A DNA stretch of 64,000 nucleotides from Microbacterium rhizomatis (GTDB lineage Bacteria > Actinomycetota > Actinomycetes > Actinomycetales > Microbacteriaceae), in the NCBI RefSeq assembly GCF_008710745.1, contig NZ_VYSA01000001.1, positions 1,426,001 through 1,490,000 of the forward strand, written 5' to 3'. Shown here in pieces: positions 52,862-60,744 of the stretch. Position numbers and translations under genes: made by a program. The notes beneath the pieces were generated by a model that made no database searches, had not been told where the DNA came from, and worked only from the letters and a program-made list of their open reading frames with translations. Within the stretch, counting starts at the first letter, position 1. Each line of letters begins with the position of its first letter.

Positions 52862-52940
52862 GGCTCTCCTGACAACGGCTCGGTGTCTCGATCAGCCCGC
52901 GTCGCGGACACGCGACAACCGAGGAGGATGTCGACCATCG

Positions 52941-53015
52941 GCCCAGGCGAGCGGTCGAATGCCGTGTCAGTCGCTTCCCGGTGGTGGCCCACCTCAACGC
53001 CAGTCGCGACACCCC
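52941..53015 (-). ncRNA. ZTP (pfl) riboswitch in the glyA leader
   Basis: On the minus strand from 53015: GGTGTCGCGACTGGCG opens P1 (GTGTC pairs with the later GACAC), GGTGG-GCCA-CCACC is the internal hairpin, GGGAAGCGACTGACAC closes P1, and CGCTCGCCTGGGC supplies the 3' domain whose CGCC pairs with GGCG to make the pseudoknot. These are the conserved blocks of the pfl/ZTP motif. The 79 bases down to the glyA ATG hold a GTCGCG-TGTC-CGCGAC hairpin (52901-52916) and the AGGAGA ribosome site. High ZTP should raise glyA expression. Confidence 0.9.
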
Positions 53016-53115
53016 GAGCATAACGGATGCCGCACACCCCGGCGAGGTCCGGAGGCCTCGCGTGACACGAGGTCGAACGGCTAGGCTGGAGCGATCTTTT
53101 GTTAGGGACCTTTAC

Positions 53116-54675
53116 ATGACCTCCCGCGATCGGAGCCCGATGTCGCTGTCCGCCGTGATCCCCGCTGTGATCCCCGCCCCCGTCTCGCTCGCATCCGACG
53201 CGTCGGCGCCGGCGTTCCGGCTGTCGGCGAGCACGGTGATCGCCGGAGACGCGGATGCTGCGACCGCCCTCGCCCGCATCCTCGAGACGCGAACGGGCAT
53301 CGCGCCCGCGCACGCCGACGCCGACGTGGCCGGCGCGATCGCACTCCGGCGCGCACCGGGCGGCCCAGCGGAGTCGTACCGCGTGACGGTGGAGGCGGCA
53401 TCCATCCTCCTCACGGCACCCGACGCTGCAGGGCTCTTCTATGGCGCCCAGACCCTCGGGCAGCTGCTGCAGAGGGACGGCACGGGATGGAGCATCCCCG
53501 CCGTGTCGATCGAGGACGCTCCGCGGTTCGCCTACCGCGGCGTCATGCTCGATGTGGCCAGGCACTTCTTCCCGGTCGAGACGGTGAAGGCCTACATCGA
53601 CAGGGCGGCGGCGCTCAAGTTCAACGCGCTGCACCTGCACCTCGCGGACGACCAGGGGTGGCGGGTCCAGCTCGAGTCGCGCCCCAGGCTCACCGAGGTC
53701 GCATCGGGAAGCTCTGTGGGCGGCGATCCCGGGGGCTTCTACACGAAGGCCGACTACGGCGAGATCGTCGCGTACGCGGCCTCGCAGCACATGATCGTCG
53801 TGCCCGAGATCGACGTTCCGGGGCACACGCATGCCGTCGGGCTCGCGTACCCCGAACTGGTCGAAGCACCCGTGCTGTCGGAGCACATCCGCGAGATCGT
53901 CCGTGAGTACGGCGGCGACCTGCCCACGACGGGCGTGCCGTACGAGGGCATGGCCGTGGGGTTCTCGTCGCTGCGGATCCACGACGAGGCGACGTACGAC
54001 TTCCTCGCCGATGTGTTCGGCGAGCTCGCGGGGATGACGCCCGGACCGTATCTGCACGTGGGCGGCGATGAAGCGCTCGGCACGTCGGCAGAGGACTTCG
54101 CCGAGTTCATGGGGCGCGTGACGTCGCTCGTGGCGGATCTGGACAAGACCCCGATCGCGTGGCACGAGGCGGGTTCGGCCGAAGGATTGGATGAGGAGAC
54201 GATCGGGCAGTACTGGGGCTTCCTCACCCCGACCGACGGCATGGACGAGAAGGCGCGCACCTTCGCGCGCAACGGGTCGCAGCTGATCCTCTCCCCCGCC
54301 GACGCGATCTACCTCGATATGAAGCCGTCCCCCTCGAGCGCGCTCGGACTCACGTGGGCCAACGGCCCGACGAGCCTCGAGCGTGCCTACACATGGGATC
54401 CCGTGGCGATCATCGACGGGATCGGCGAGCGCGACATCCTCGGTGTCGAGGCGCCCATGTGGACCGAGACGCTGCGCACGCTCGCCGACATCGACGCGAT
54501 GGCGTTCCCGCGGATCGCAGCAGCCGCCGAGGCCGCCTGGTCGGTGCCGCTCGGCACCGCGCCGATGCGCACCTGGCCGTCGTTCCGTGAGCGCGCCGGT
54601 GCACTCGCGCCGGTGTGGCGGAGCATGGGCGTCACACTCCCCGCATCGGACGACGTGTCCTGGAGCGCCGGATGA
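53116..54675 (+). CDS. Beta-N-acetylhexosaminidase (GH20)
   Basis: A 519-residue glycoside hydrolase that removes terminal beta-GlcNAc/GalNAc by substrate-assisted catalysis. The non-catalytic GH20b domain (about 15-130) is followed by the barrel: RFAYRGVMLDVARHFFPV, HLHLADDQGWR, EIDVPGHTHA and the catalytic pair D318-E319 in LHVGGDEALGTS, then IAWHE. No signal peptide, so it acts in the cytoplasm on imported sugars. ATG at 53116 after AGGGAC; ATG 53140 is an alternative. The stop overlaps nagA, giving a two-gene unit for amino-sugar or chitobiose use. Confidence 0.94.
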   Translation: MTSRDRSPMSLSAVIPAVIPAPVSLASDASAPAFRLSASTVIAGDADAATALARILETRTGIAPAHADADVAGAIALRRAPGGPAESYRVTVEAASILLTAPDAAGLFYGAQTLGQLLQRDGTGWSIPAVSIEDAPRFAYRGVMLDVARHFFPVETVKAYIDRAAALKFNALHLHLADDQGWRVQLESRPRLTEVASGSSVGGDPGGFYTKADYGEIVAYAASQHMIVVPEIDVPGHTHAVGLAYPELVEAPVLSEHIREIVREYGGDLPTTGVPYEGMAVGFSSLRIHDEATYDFLADVFGELAGMTPGPYLHVGGDEALGTSAEDFAEFMGRVTSLVADLDKTPIAWHEAGSAEGLDEETIGQYWGFLTPTDGMDEKARTFARNGSQLILSPADAIYLDMKPSPSSALGLTWANGPTSLERAYTWDPVAIIDGIGERDILGVEAPMWTETLRTLADIDAMAFPRIAAAAEAAWSVPLGTAPMRTWPSFRERAGALAPVWRSMGVTLPASDDVSWSAG

Positions 54676-55826
54676 GCGTCATCATCCACTCCGCCCGCCT
54701 CGTCGATGACGACCGGGCGACCGAGGACGCGTGGGTGAGGTTCGACGGCGAGCGGGTCGCCGAGGTCGGTACGGGGAGCGCGTGGCGCGCCGTCGCGGCG
54801 CCCTCCGACCAGATCGTCGACGCTGCCGCCGTCGCGGGCACGGGGGCCGTGCTCACCCCCGGTTTCGTGGACATCCACGGCCACGGCGGCGCCGGCTTCT
54901 CGTACGACGATGGTCCCGATGCGATCCGCGCCGCGCGCGAGCTGCACCGTGCGCACGGCACCACACAGGCGGTGATCTCGCTCGTCACCGCGCCGCTGGA
55001 CGCCATGGAGCGCCGCGTGGCGATGGTCGCCGATCTCACCGAGACGGATGCCGGCATCCTGGGTTCGCATCTGGAAGGACCCTTCCTCGACCACGCCCAC
55101 AAGGGCGCCCACGATGAACGGCTCCTGCGCCCACCGCAGTCCGATGCCCTGCAGCGGCTGCTCGCGGCAGGGCGGGGCACCGTCCGGCAGGTGACCGTCG
55201 CACCCGAGCTGCCCGGCGGGATCGACGCGGTCAGCCTGGTCGTCTCGGCGGGCGCTGCCGCCGCCATCGGTCACACGGGCGCGGACGCCGGGATGTGCGC
55301 CGAGGCGTTCGACGCCGGAGCGACGATCCTGACCCACGCCTTCAACGCCATGCCGGGCCTGCACCACCGCGCACCCGGCCCTGTCGGCGCCGCAGCCTCC
55401 GACCCGCGGGTCACGCTCGAGCTGATCGCCGACGGGGTGCACGTGCATCCCACGGTCGTACGCATCGCCTTCGCGGCAGCGCCCGGGCGGATCGCGCTCA
55501 TCACCGACGCGATGGCGGCGGCCGGGGCCGGTGAGGGTCGCTACGAGCTCGGAGGCCTGGACGTCGAGGTCGTCGACGGGGTGGCGCGCCTCGCGGGCGG
55601 GGGCCCGATCGCGGGATCCACGCTGATGCAGGATGCTGCGCTGCGCCTCTGCGTCGCCTCCGGGGTCGCGCTCCCGGCCGCCGTCCACGCGCTGAGCACC
55701 GCACCGGCCCGGGCGGTCGGGCGGGGAGCGGATCTCGGGCGGCTGGCTCCGGGATTCCTCGCCGACGCGGTCCTCCTGGACGAGAGCCTGCGCGTGCGCC
55801 GCGTATGGACCGCGGGACGCGACTGA
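54672..55826 (+). CDS. nagA: N-acetylglucosamine-6-phosphate deacetylase
   Basis: A 384-residue amidohydrolase. Metal and substrate motifs: GFVDIHGHGGAG (HxH), HLEGPFLDHAHKGAH (metal-binding E), AIGHTGAD, THAFNAMPGLHHR and the catalytic aspartate in LITDAMAAAG. The barrel is flanked by the small composite domain (N-terminus plus the LDESLRVRRVW tail). ATG at 54672 overlaps the hexosaminidase stop (ATGA). It feeds GlcNAc-6-P to the nagB/fructose-6-P route; nagB is not in the window. Confidence 0.94.
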   Translation: MSVIIHSARLVDDDRATEDAWVRFDGERVAEVGTGSAWRAVAAPSDQIVDAAAVAGTGAVLTPGFVDIHGHGGAGFSYDDGPDAIRAARELHRAHGTTQAVISLVTAPLDAMERRVAMVADLTETDAGILGSHLEGPFLDHAHKGAHDERLLRPPQSDALQRLLAAGRGTVRQVTVAPELPGGIDAVSLVVSAGAAAAIGHTGADAGMCAEAFDAGATILTHAFNAMPGLHHRAPGPVGAAASDPRVTLELIADGVHVHPTVVRIAFAAAPGRIALITDAMAAAGAGEGRYELGGLDVEVVDGVARLAGGGPIAGSTLMQDAALRLCVASGVALPAAVHALSTAPARAVGRGADLGRLAPGFLADAVLLDESLRVRRVWTAGRD

Positions 55827-55850
55827 GCCACGGCATCCGCACGCGCTGAC

Positions 55851-55918
55851 GGACGAGCGGCGACGCCGGACGAGCGGCGACGCCGGACGAGCGGCGACGC
55901 CGGACGAGCGGCGAGGGC
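55851..55918. repeat. 17-bp tandem repeat, four copies
   Basis: GGACGAGCGGCGACGCC at 55851, 55868 and 55885, with a fourth unit at 55902 changed at its end. It lies 24 bases after the nagA stop. The period of 17 is not a multiple of three, so it is non-coding. Confidence 0.85.
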
Positions 55919-56174
55919 CCGCTGCGTTCCCCAGACCGCAATGGACCCTCGCCGTTCGGGAGACATCGGTGGCTCGCGCTCGTCCCCCCGGAGGAGCGCG
56001 AACGACGTCTCTCACCCCATGAGATGACCCCGCGCTCGATCTATTACGCGCCTTGGGAGAAAACTTTCCGTTGGGCGAATCCGGAGGCAGCGTACGAGAC
56101 AATGAGAGACGCGCGTAATGGAACCTCTCGTCTCGCGTCTCATCACTGACACGACTACGAGCACGGAAAGCGCG
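55919..56174. other. Upstream region of the sigma-factor gene, with leader hairpin
   Basis: No gene seen. GAGACGCG (56106-56113) and CGCGTCTC (56134-56141) form an 8-bp stem in the likely 5' leader. An AT-rich stretch GAAAACTTTCCG lies near 56055. An ATG at 56118 inside the hairpin is in frame with the sigma gene but lacks a ribosome site, so the start at 56175 is preferred. Confidence 0.45.
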
Positions 56175-58070
56175 ATGACAGAACCCGACGGCACGCCGGA
56201 CGCGTACGACGATTCCGGCGACGGCATCGCCGACGCCGACCTCGTCCTTCGTGTGCGTTCGGGCGACAGCGCAGCGTTCGGCGAGCTCTGGAGCCGCCAC
56301 TACCGCTCGGGACTCACGGTGGCCCGCTCCATCACGTCGAGTCTCGACGCCGACGATCTGGTGCAGGAGTCGTACGCCCGCATCTACCAGGCGATCCTCA
56401 AGGGTGGCGGCCCGACCGGGTCGTTCCGTGCCTACCTTTTCACGAGCATCCGCAACACCGCCGCCGGCTGGGGTCGCGCACGTCGCGAGATCGCGATCGA
56501 CGAGCTGGATGCTGTCATCGACCCGTCCTCGTCGGATCAGGCGACGATGGACGCCCTGGACCGCAGCCTGACCCACACGGCATTCCGCAGCCTGCCCACC
56601 CGCTGGCAGGAAGTGCTGTGGTACTCCGAGATCGAGCAGATGAAGCCTGCGGCCATCGCGCCGCTGCTGGGGATGAAGCCGACCGCGGTCGCACAGCTGA
56701 CCTTCCGCGCACGCGAGGGATTGCGCGAGGCATGGATCCAGGCGCATCTGCGCAGCGTCGAAGCCGGCTCGGAGTGCCAGTGGACGATCGAGCGACTCGG
56801 CGCGTACGCCCGCGACAACCTCGGCCGTCGCGACCACGGCAAAGTGGAAGCGCACCTCGCGGACTGCGCCCGCTGCGCGATCGTCGCGGCTGAGGCACGC
56901 GAAGTGGGGAGCCGCCTCGCGCTCGTGCTCCTGCCGCTCACGGTCGGCATCGCCGGGACAGCCGCCTATCTCGCGTCACTGCAGTCCGGCGCCCCCGCGA
57001 TCGCGCTGGCGGCCATGCCGTCGACGGTGATGGCCGGTGCCGTGACAGTGGGCCCGGCAGCGGGAGGCGCCGGCGGGGCCGGTGGAGCCGCCACGACGGC
57101 GGGTCCCGTTGCGGTCGCCGCAGGCAGCGGGGCTGCCACGGGCGGTGCCGCTGCGGGCGGAGCGGGCGTCGCGGCCGGTGCCGCTGCCACTGCCGCGGGC
57201 GCGCTGGCAGGAGTGGGGGCGATGGCCGGCCTCGTGACCGCGGGCTTGGTCGTCGTGGGCGCCGTCGTCGCCGCCGCCGTCGTGCTCCCGTCGATGACCG
57301 CACCCCTCGCCGCGGCGGGAAGTGAAACCGCCGTCATCGCTCCCGCGAGCCCCACCCTCACGACACCCTCGACCTCGCCGTCGACAACGGCCCCGTCACC
57401 GTCGACACCGAGCGACCTCGTGGCGCCGAGCGACGCCGTGGTGCCGCCCACCCCGGACGTGGACGCGGCTCCCGTCACCCCTGCCGCTCCGAGCGACGCG
57501 GCGCCGACCTCGCCCCCCGTCGTCGCGCCGACCGACCCGACGGATCCGACCCAGCCGACCGACCCGATCGATCCGACCGACCCGATCGATCCGACCACCC
57601 CGACCACCCCGACCGACCCGACCAGCCCGACCGACCCGACCGACCCGACCGACCCGACCACTCCGACCGACCCGACCACTCCGACCGACCCGATCGATCC
57701 GATCGATCCGACCACCCCGACCGACCCCACCGCTCCGACCGACCCCACCGACCCGACAGAACCGACGAACCCCACCGAGCCGACCCTTCCGGAGGGCTCA
57801 CCGACGATCGCCAGCAGCTCGTCGTACTTCACACCGGGCACGCTCCAGCTCAACATCGCCGTCGTCGTGACCGCCGCGCCGGGCTCGACCGTGCAGGCGA
57901 GCATCGGCGGCAGCGTCGTGGCGGCGACGACCGTCGACGACAGCGGCTCGGCCACGATCGTGTTCCGCCCGACGGTGTCGCAGATCCTGCTCTCACGACT
58001 CGACCTCCGGTACACCCTCGACGCTCTGACCGGACCGCCGACCTCCGTGCGGATCAGCTCGCTGCTCTGA
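56175..58070 (+). CDS. Membrane-tethered ECF-type sigma factor fused to anti-sigma-like zinc domain and extracellular tail
   Basis: A 631-residue multi-domain protein. Residues 20-102 are sigma region 2 (DLVLRVRSGDSAAFGELW, DADDLVQESYARIYQ), 128-192 region 4 (AFRSLPTRWQEVLWYSE, MKPTAVAQLTFRAREGLREAW). A zf-HC2/ZAS-like segment follows with H227-x3-C231-x2-C234 (AHLADCARC). Membrane helices lie at about 248-268 and, after an Ala/Gly-rich stretch, near 375-398. Then comes a Pro/Ser linker, about 85 residues of TDPTDP-type repeats, and a 90-residue beta-rich C-terminal domain. The usual two-protein sigma/anti-sigma switch thus appears to be one chain across the membrane. ATG 56175 has GGAAAG; ATG 56118 is possible. 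Confidence 0.87.
   Translation: MTEPDGTPDAYDDSGDGIADADLVLRVRSGDSAAFGELWSRHYRSGLTVARSITSSLDADDLVQESYARIYQAILKGGGPTGSFRAYLFTSIRNTAAGWGRARREIAIDELDAVIDPSSSDQATMDALDRSLTHTAFRSLPTRWQEVLWYSEIEQMKPAAIAPLLGMKPTAVAQLTFRAREGLREAWIQAHLRSVEAGSECQWTIERLGAYARDNLGRRDHGKVEAHLADCARCAIVAAEAREVGSRLALVLLPLTVGIAGTAAYLASLQSGAPAIALAAMPSTVMAGAVTVGPAAGGAGGAGGAATTAGPVAVAAGSGAATGGAAAGGAGVAAGAAATAAGALAGVGAMAGLVTAGLVVVGAVVAAAVVLPSMTAPLAAAGSETAVIAPASPTLTTPSTSPSTTAPSPSTPSDLVAPSDAVVPPTPDVDAAPVTPAAPSDAAPTSPPVVAPTDPTDPTQPTDPIDPTDPIDPTTPTTPTDPTSPTDPTDPTDPTTPTDPTTPTDPIDPIDPTTPTDPTAPTDPTDPTEPTNPTEPTLPEGSPTIASSSSYFTPGTLQLNIAVVVTAAPGSTVQASIGGSVVAATTVDDSGSATIVFRPTVSQILLSRLDLRYTLDALTGPPTSVRISSLL
57530..57790 (+). repeat. Degenerate 6- and 9-base repeats encoding Pro-Thr-Asp tail
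   Basis: About 260 bases of GACCCGACC / GATCCGACC / CACCCCGACC units encoding (T-D-P)n and (T-T-P)n. This is typical of an extended, wall-crossing stalk and of a length-variable locus. Confidence 0.8.
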
Positions 58071-58149
58071 CCCCGGCGACGCCGATCGCACGGCGCAGGC
58101 CGGGGTCGCTGCATCCCTCGACCGCGTCGCGCCGCCGTAAACTGAAGCC

Positions 58150-58566
58150 ATGTCCGACACGCCGAGCGTCCAGCCATCGCGGCCAGCCGAGCCGGCCGCT
58201 CAGCCGGGCACCGGGCAGGCGCCCGGAACACGGCCCGCCCTGTCGGCACTCGACATCCTCGCGTTCCTCTGCGAGCTGTTCGCGTTCGCGACCCTCGCCT
58301 TCTGGGGGTTCGCGGCCTGGCCCTTCCCGTGGAACATCGCTGCCGGGATCGGCGCGCCCGTCGTGGCGATCCTGCTGTGGGCACTGTTCGTCTCACCGCG
58401 CGCGGTGCTCGCGGTGCATCCGTTCGTCCGGGCCATCGTCGAACTGTTCGTGTACCTGTCGGCCACGATCGCGTGGTGGAGCATCGGTCAGACGTGGGTG
58501 GGCCTGGGTTTCGCGATCGTCGCGGTGACCGTCGGGGTCCTCTCGGGCCGGCGGCGCTTCACGTGA
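58150..58566 (+). CDS. DUF2568 (YrdB-like) small membrane protein
   Basis: A 138-residue protein with a 30-residue Pro/Ala-rich soluble N-terminus and four helices (about 35-55, 60-80, 94-110 and 115-132). The blocks LAFLCELFAFATLAFWGF and ELFVYLSATIAWWSIGQ match the DUF2568/YrdB family. Function unknown. ATG at 58150. It is followed by the GlcD-like gene after 28 bases and may be co-transcribed with it. Confidence 0.75.
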   Translation: MSDTPSVQPSRPAEPAAQPGTGQAPGTRPALSALDILAFLCELFAFATLAFWGFAAWPFPWNIAAGIGAPVVAILLWALFVSPRAVLAVHPFVRAIVELFVYLSATIAWWSIGQTWVGLGFAIVAVTVGVLSGRRRFT

Positions 58567-58594
58567 CGCGACGCCTGCCGAACCGGCGGCTCAC

Positions 58595-59974
58595 GTGACC
58601 ACCCGCATGTCGCGCCCGGAGGTCGTCGCCCGGCTGCTCGCCGCGCTCGGCGACCGGGTCGACACGACCGAGAGCGCTCTGGAGCGCGCCCGGGCTGACA
58701 AATCGGGTCATGCAGCGACCGGCCGGCCGATCGCGGTCGTCAGAGCGCGCAGCGTCGAAGACGTGCAGGCGACGCTGCGTATCGCGACGGCTACCGCAAC
58801 ACCCGTGGTCACGCGCGGCGCAGGTACGGGCCTTGCAGGCGGCGCGAACGCGGGCGACGGCGAGATCGTGCTGTCGGTGCGGGCCATGGACCGGATGCTG
58901 GAGGTCCGCCCCGACGATCTGCTCGCCGTCGTCGAACCGGGCATCCTCAACGCCGACCTGAACCGCGCCCTCCAGTCGCACGGACTGTGGTGGGCACCGG
59001 ATCCCGCCAGCCGCGAGATCTCGACCGTCGGGGGCAACATCGCCACCGGCGCCGGCGGCCTCCTCTGCGCCAAGTACGGCGTCGTCCGCGACGCCGTACT
59101 GGGCCTGGACCTCGTCCTCGCCGACGGTCGGCTGCTGCACCTGGGTCACCGGAGCGTCAAGGGCGTGACGGGACTGGATCTCACCTCGCTCGTGATCGGG
59201 TCGGAGGGAACCCTCGGGGTGATTGTCGGCGCGACGCTGAAGCTCCGCCGGCTCGTGCCCGGCGAGGTGCGCACTCTCGCCGCGACGTTCCCCGACGTGA
59301 GGGCGGCAGCCGCGGCATCCGCCGCCGTCACCGCCGCAGGGCTGCAGCCGGCGATCATGGAGCTCATGGATGCGGCATCGCTCGCCGCCGTGCACGCGCT
59401 GCTGCGGCTGCCGGGACCGACGCCGGGTGCCGCTCAGCTCACCGTTCAGACTGACGGACCCGCCGCCGAGGGCGAGGCGAACGCGATCGGTGCCGTCCTC
59501 CGTACCGCCGGAGGCACCGTGTCGATCGCGCGCGACGCCGCCGACGGCGAGCAGCTGCTCGCGATCCGCCGCGCGATGCACCCGGCGATGGAGAGTCTGG
59601 GCACGACCCTCATCGAAGACGTGTCGGTGCCCCGCAGCGCGCTGCCGGCGATGTTCGACGAGATCGATCGCATCGAGCGCGCCTACGGCATCGCTATCCC
59701 CACCGTGGCGCACGCCGGCGACGGAAACCTGCACCCGAACTTCGTGTTCGAGGGGCCCGAGGTTCCGCCGCGCATCTGGGACGCGGCCGATGACCTCTTC
59801 CGCGCCGCACTGAGGCTCGGCGGAACGCTCACCGGCGAGCACGGCATCGGAGTGCTCAAGAGGCGCTGGCTCGCGGACGAGCTCGGCGACGACCAGTGGC
59901 AACTCCAACGCGACATCACGAGGGTGTTCGATCCCGCAGGCATCCTCAACCCGGGAAAGGTCTTCGCCTCGTGA
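58595..59974 (+). CDS. FAD-linked oxidase of the GlcD / D-lactate dehydrogenase family
   Basis: A 459-residue flavoprotein. The PCMH FAD-binding half has VVTRGAGTGLAGGANAGDGEIVLS and STVGGNIATGAGGLLCAKYG; the C-terminal half has TVAHAGDGNLHPNF and GTLTGEHGIGVLKRRWL with the metal/substrate histidines. Enzymes of this group oxidise 2-hydroxy acids such as glycolate or D-lactate. The substrate is not decided by sequence alone; no glcE/glcF subunits are present. GTG at 58595 or ATG at 58607 are both possible starts. The stop overlaps the NUDIX start. Confidence 0.9.
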   Translation: MTTRMSRPEVVARLLAALGDRVDTTESALERARADKSGHAATGRPIAVVRARSVEDVQATLRIATATATPVVTRGAGTGLAGGANAGDGEIVLSVRAMDRMLEVRPDDLLAVVEPGILNADLNRALQSHGLWWAPDPASREISTVGGNIATGAGGLLCAKYGVVRDAVLGLDLVLADGRLLHLGHRSVKGVTGLDLTSLVIGSEGTLGVIVGATLKLRRLVPGEVRTLAATFPDVRAAAAASAAVTAAGLQPAIMELMDAASLAAVHALLRLPGPTPGAAQLTVQTDGPAAEGEANAIGAVLRTAGGTVSIARDAADGEQLLAIRRAMHPAMESLGTTLIEDVSVPRSALPAMFDEIDRIERAYGIAIPTVAHAGDGNLHPNFVFEGPEVPPRIWDAADDLFRAALRLGGTLTGEHGIGVLKRRWLADELGDDQWQLQRDITRVFDPAGILNPGKVFAS

Positions 59975-60390
59975 GCCCACCCGTCATCCGGGTGAGCGCA
60001 GCCCTCATCACCGATAGCGCGGGCCGTGTGCTCTTCGTACGCAAGCGCGGAACGACCGTGTTCATGCAGCCCGGCGGCAAACCCGAACCGGGCGAGGGCG
60101 CCGCCGAGGCACTCGTGCGGGAGCTCGAGGAAGAGCTCGGTCTCGTGGTGCCGGTCGGCGAACTGAGACTGCTCGGGACGTTCGAAGCGGATGCGGCGAA
60201 CGAGCCGGGCCACCGAGTGGTCGCCGACTCGTTCGCACTCGTCGCCGAAGCGGGGCGGGTGTCGGCGCGAGCCGAGATCGAGGAGGTCAGGTGGATCACT
60301 CAGGCCGAGGCATCCTCCTTCCCGCTCGCCCCGCTCAGCGTCGACATCCTGCTCCCGCTCGCGTGGCCGGGCCTCAGACCTGTGCCGTGA
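59971..60390 (+). CDS. NUDIX hydrolase
   Basis: A 139-residue pyrophosphohydrolase. The NUDIX box is intact: GGKPEPGEGAAEALVRELEEELGL (G-x5-E-x7-REL-x-EE-x-G), residues about 34-57. It opens with VIRVSAALITDSAGRVLFVRK and has RWITQAEA later, common in 8-oxo-dGTP or general housecleaning NUDIX proteins. GTG start at 59971 overlaps the oxidase stop. The 3' end overlaps the convergent DUF4242 gene by 17 bases. Confidence 0.92.
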   Translation: MSPPVIRVSAALITDSAGRVLFVRKRGTTVFMQPGGKPEPGEGAAEALVRELEEELGLVVPVGELRLLGTFEADAANEPGHRVVADSFALVAEAGRVSARAEIEEVRWITQAEASSFPLAPLSVDILLPLAWPGLRPVP

Positions 60391-60622
60391 GCTCGTGCAC
60401 TTCGGTGACGGGGATGCCGCTCTTCTCGTGCACGCGCATGATGGCCTCTTTCGAGGGCGCGGTCGACAGGCAGAACGCCTGACCGGAATCGGCGTCGAGC
60501 CACGCCCGCTCGAAATGCACCCCCTCAGCGCCCTCGTTGTCGAGGTCGCGCGCGTGCGCCGCCTCGAGTTCCTCCTGCGTGACGCCGTGGAGGCCGTAGT
60601 GAACATCGATGAACTGTGCCAT
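60374..60622 (-). CDS. DUF4242 small protein (SCO4226-type nickel-binding family)
   Basis: An 82-residue ferredoxin-like alpha/beta protein: MAQFIDVHYGLHGVTQEEL, the middle EGVHFERAWLDADSGQAFCLS and VHEKSGIPVTEVHEL. This pattern with its histidines belongs to DUF4242, of which SCO4226 binds nickel. Its role is unknown. ATG at 60620-60622; upstream GAAAGGCGGG. Convergent with the NUDIX gene, 17-base overlap of ends. It is divergent from the LuxR regulator at 60745, across 122 bases. Confidence 0.85.
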   Translation of the reverse strand: MAQFIDVHYGLHGVTQEELEAAHARDLDNEGAEGVHFERAWLDADSGQAFCLSTAPSKEAIMRVHEKSGIPVTEVHELTAQV

Positions 60623-60744
60623 GGGACACCCGCCTTTCTGTCTATGGAACCGAGTGTGCCGACCACACCGGACGGCTCGCATCGGTCACTCGACCGATCA
60701 AGCCGATCGGTCGACGCACGCCGTTCGCGCAATAGAATCCGGGC

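Noticed and set aside
51330..53021. 563-codon minus-strand frame overlapping glyA
   Set aside because: Same strand, different frame; low-complexity Arg/Gly sequence, while glyA in the other frame is complete.
54387..56855. 822-codon minus-strand frame across hexosaminidase, nagA and the sigma gene
   Set aside because: Antisense shadow running through three real genes and an intergenic repeat.
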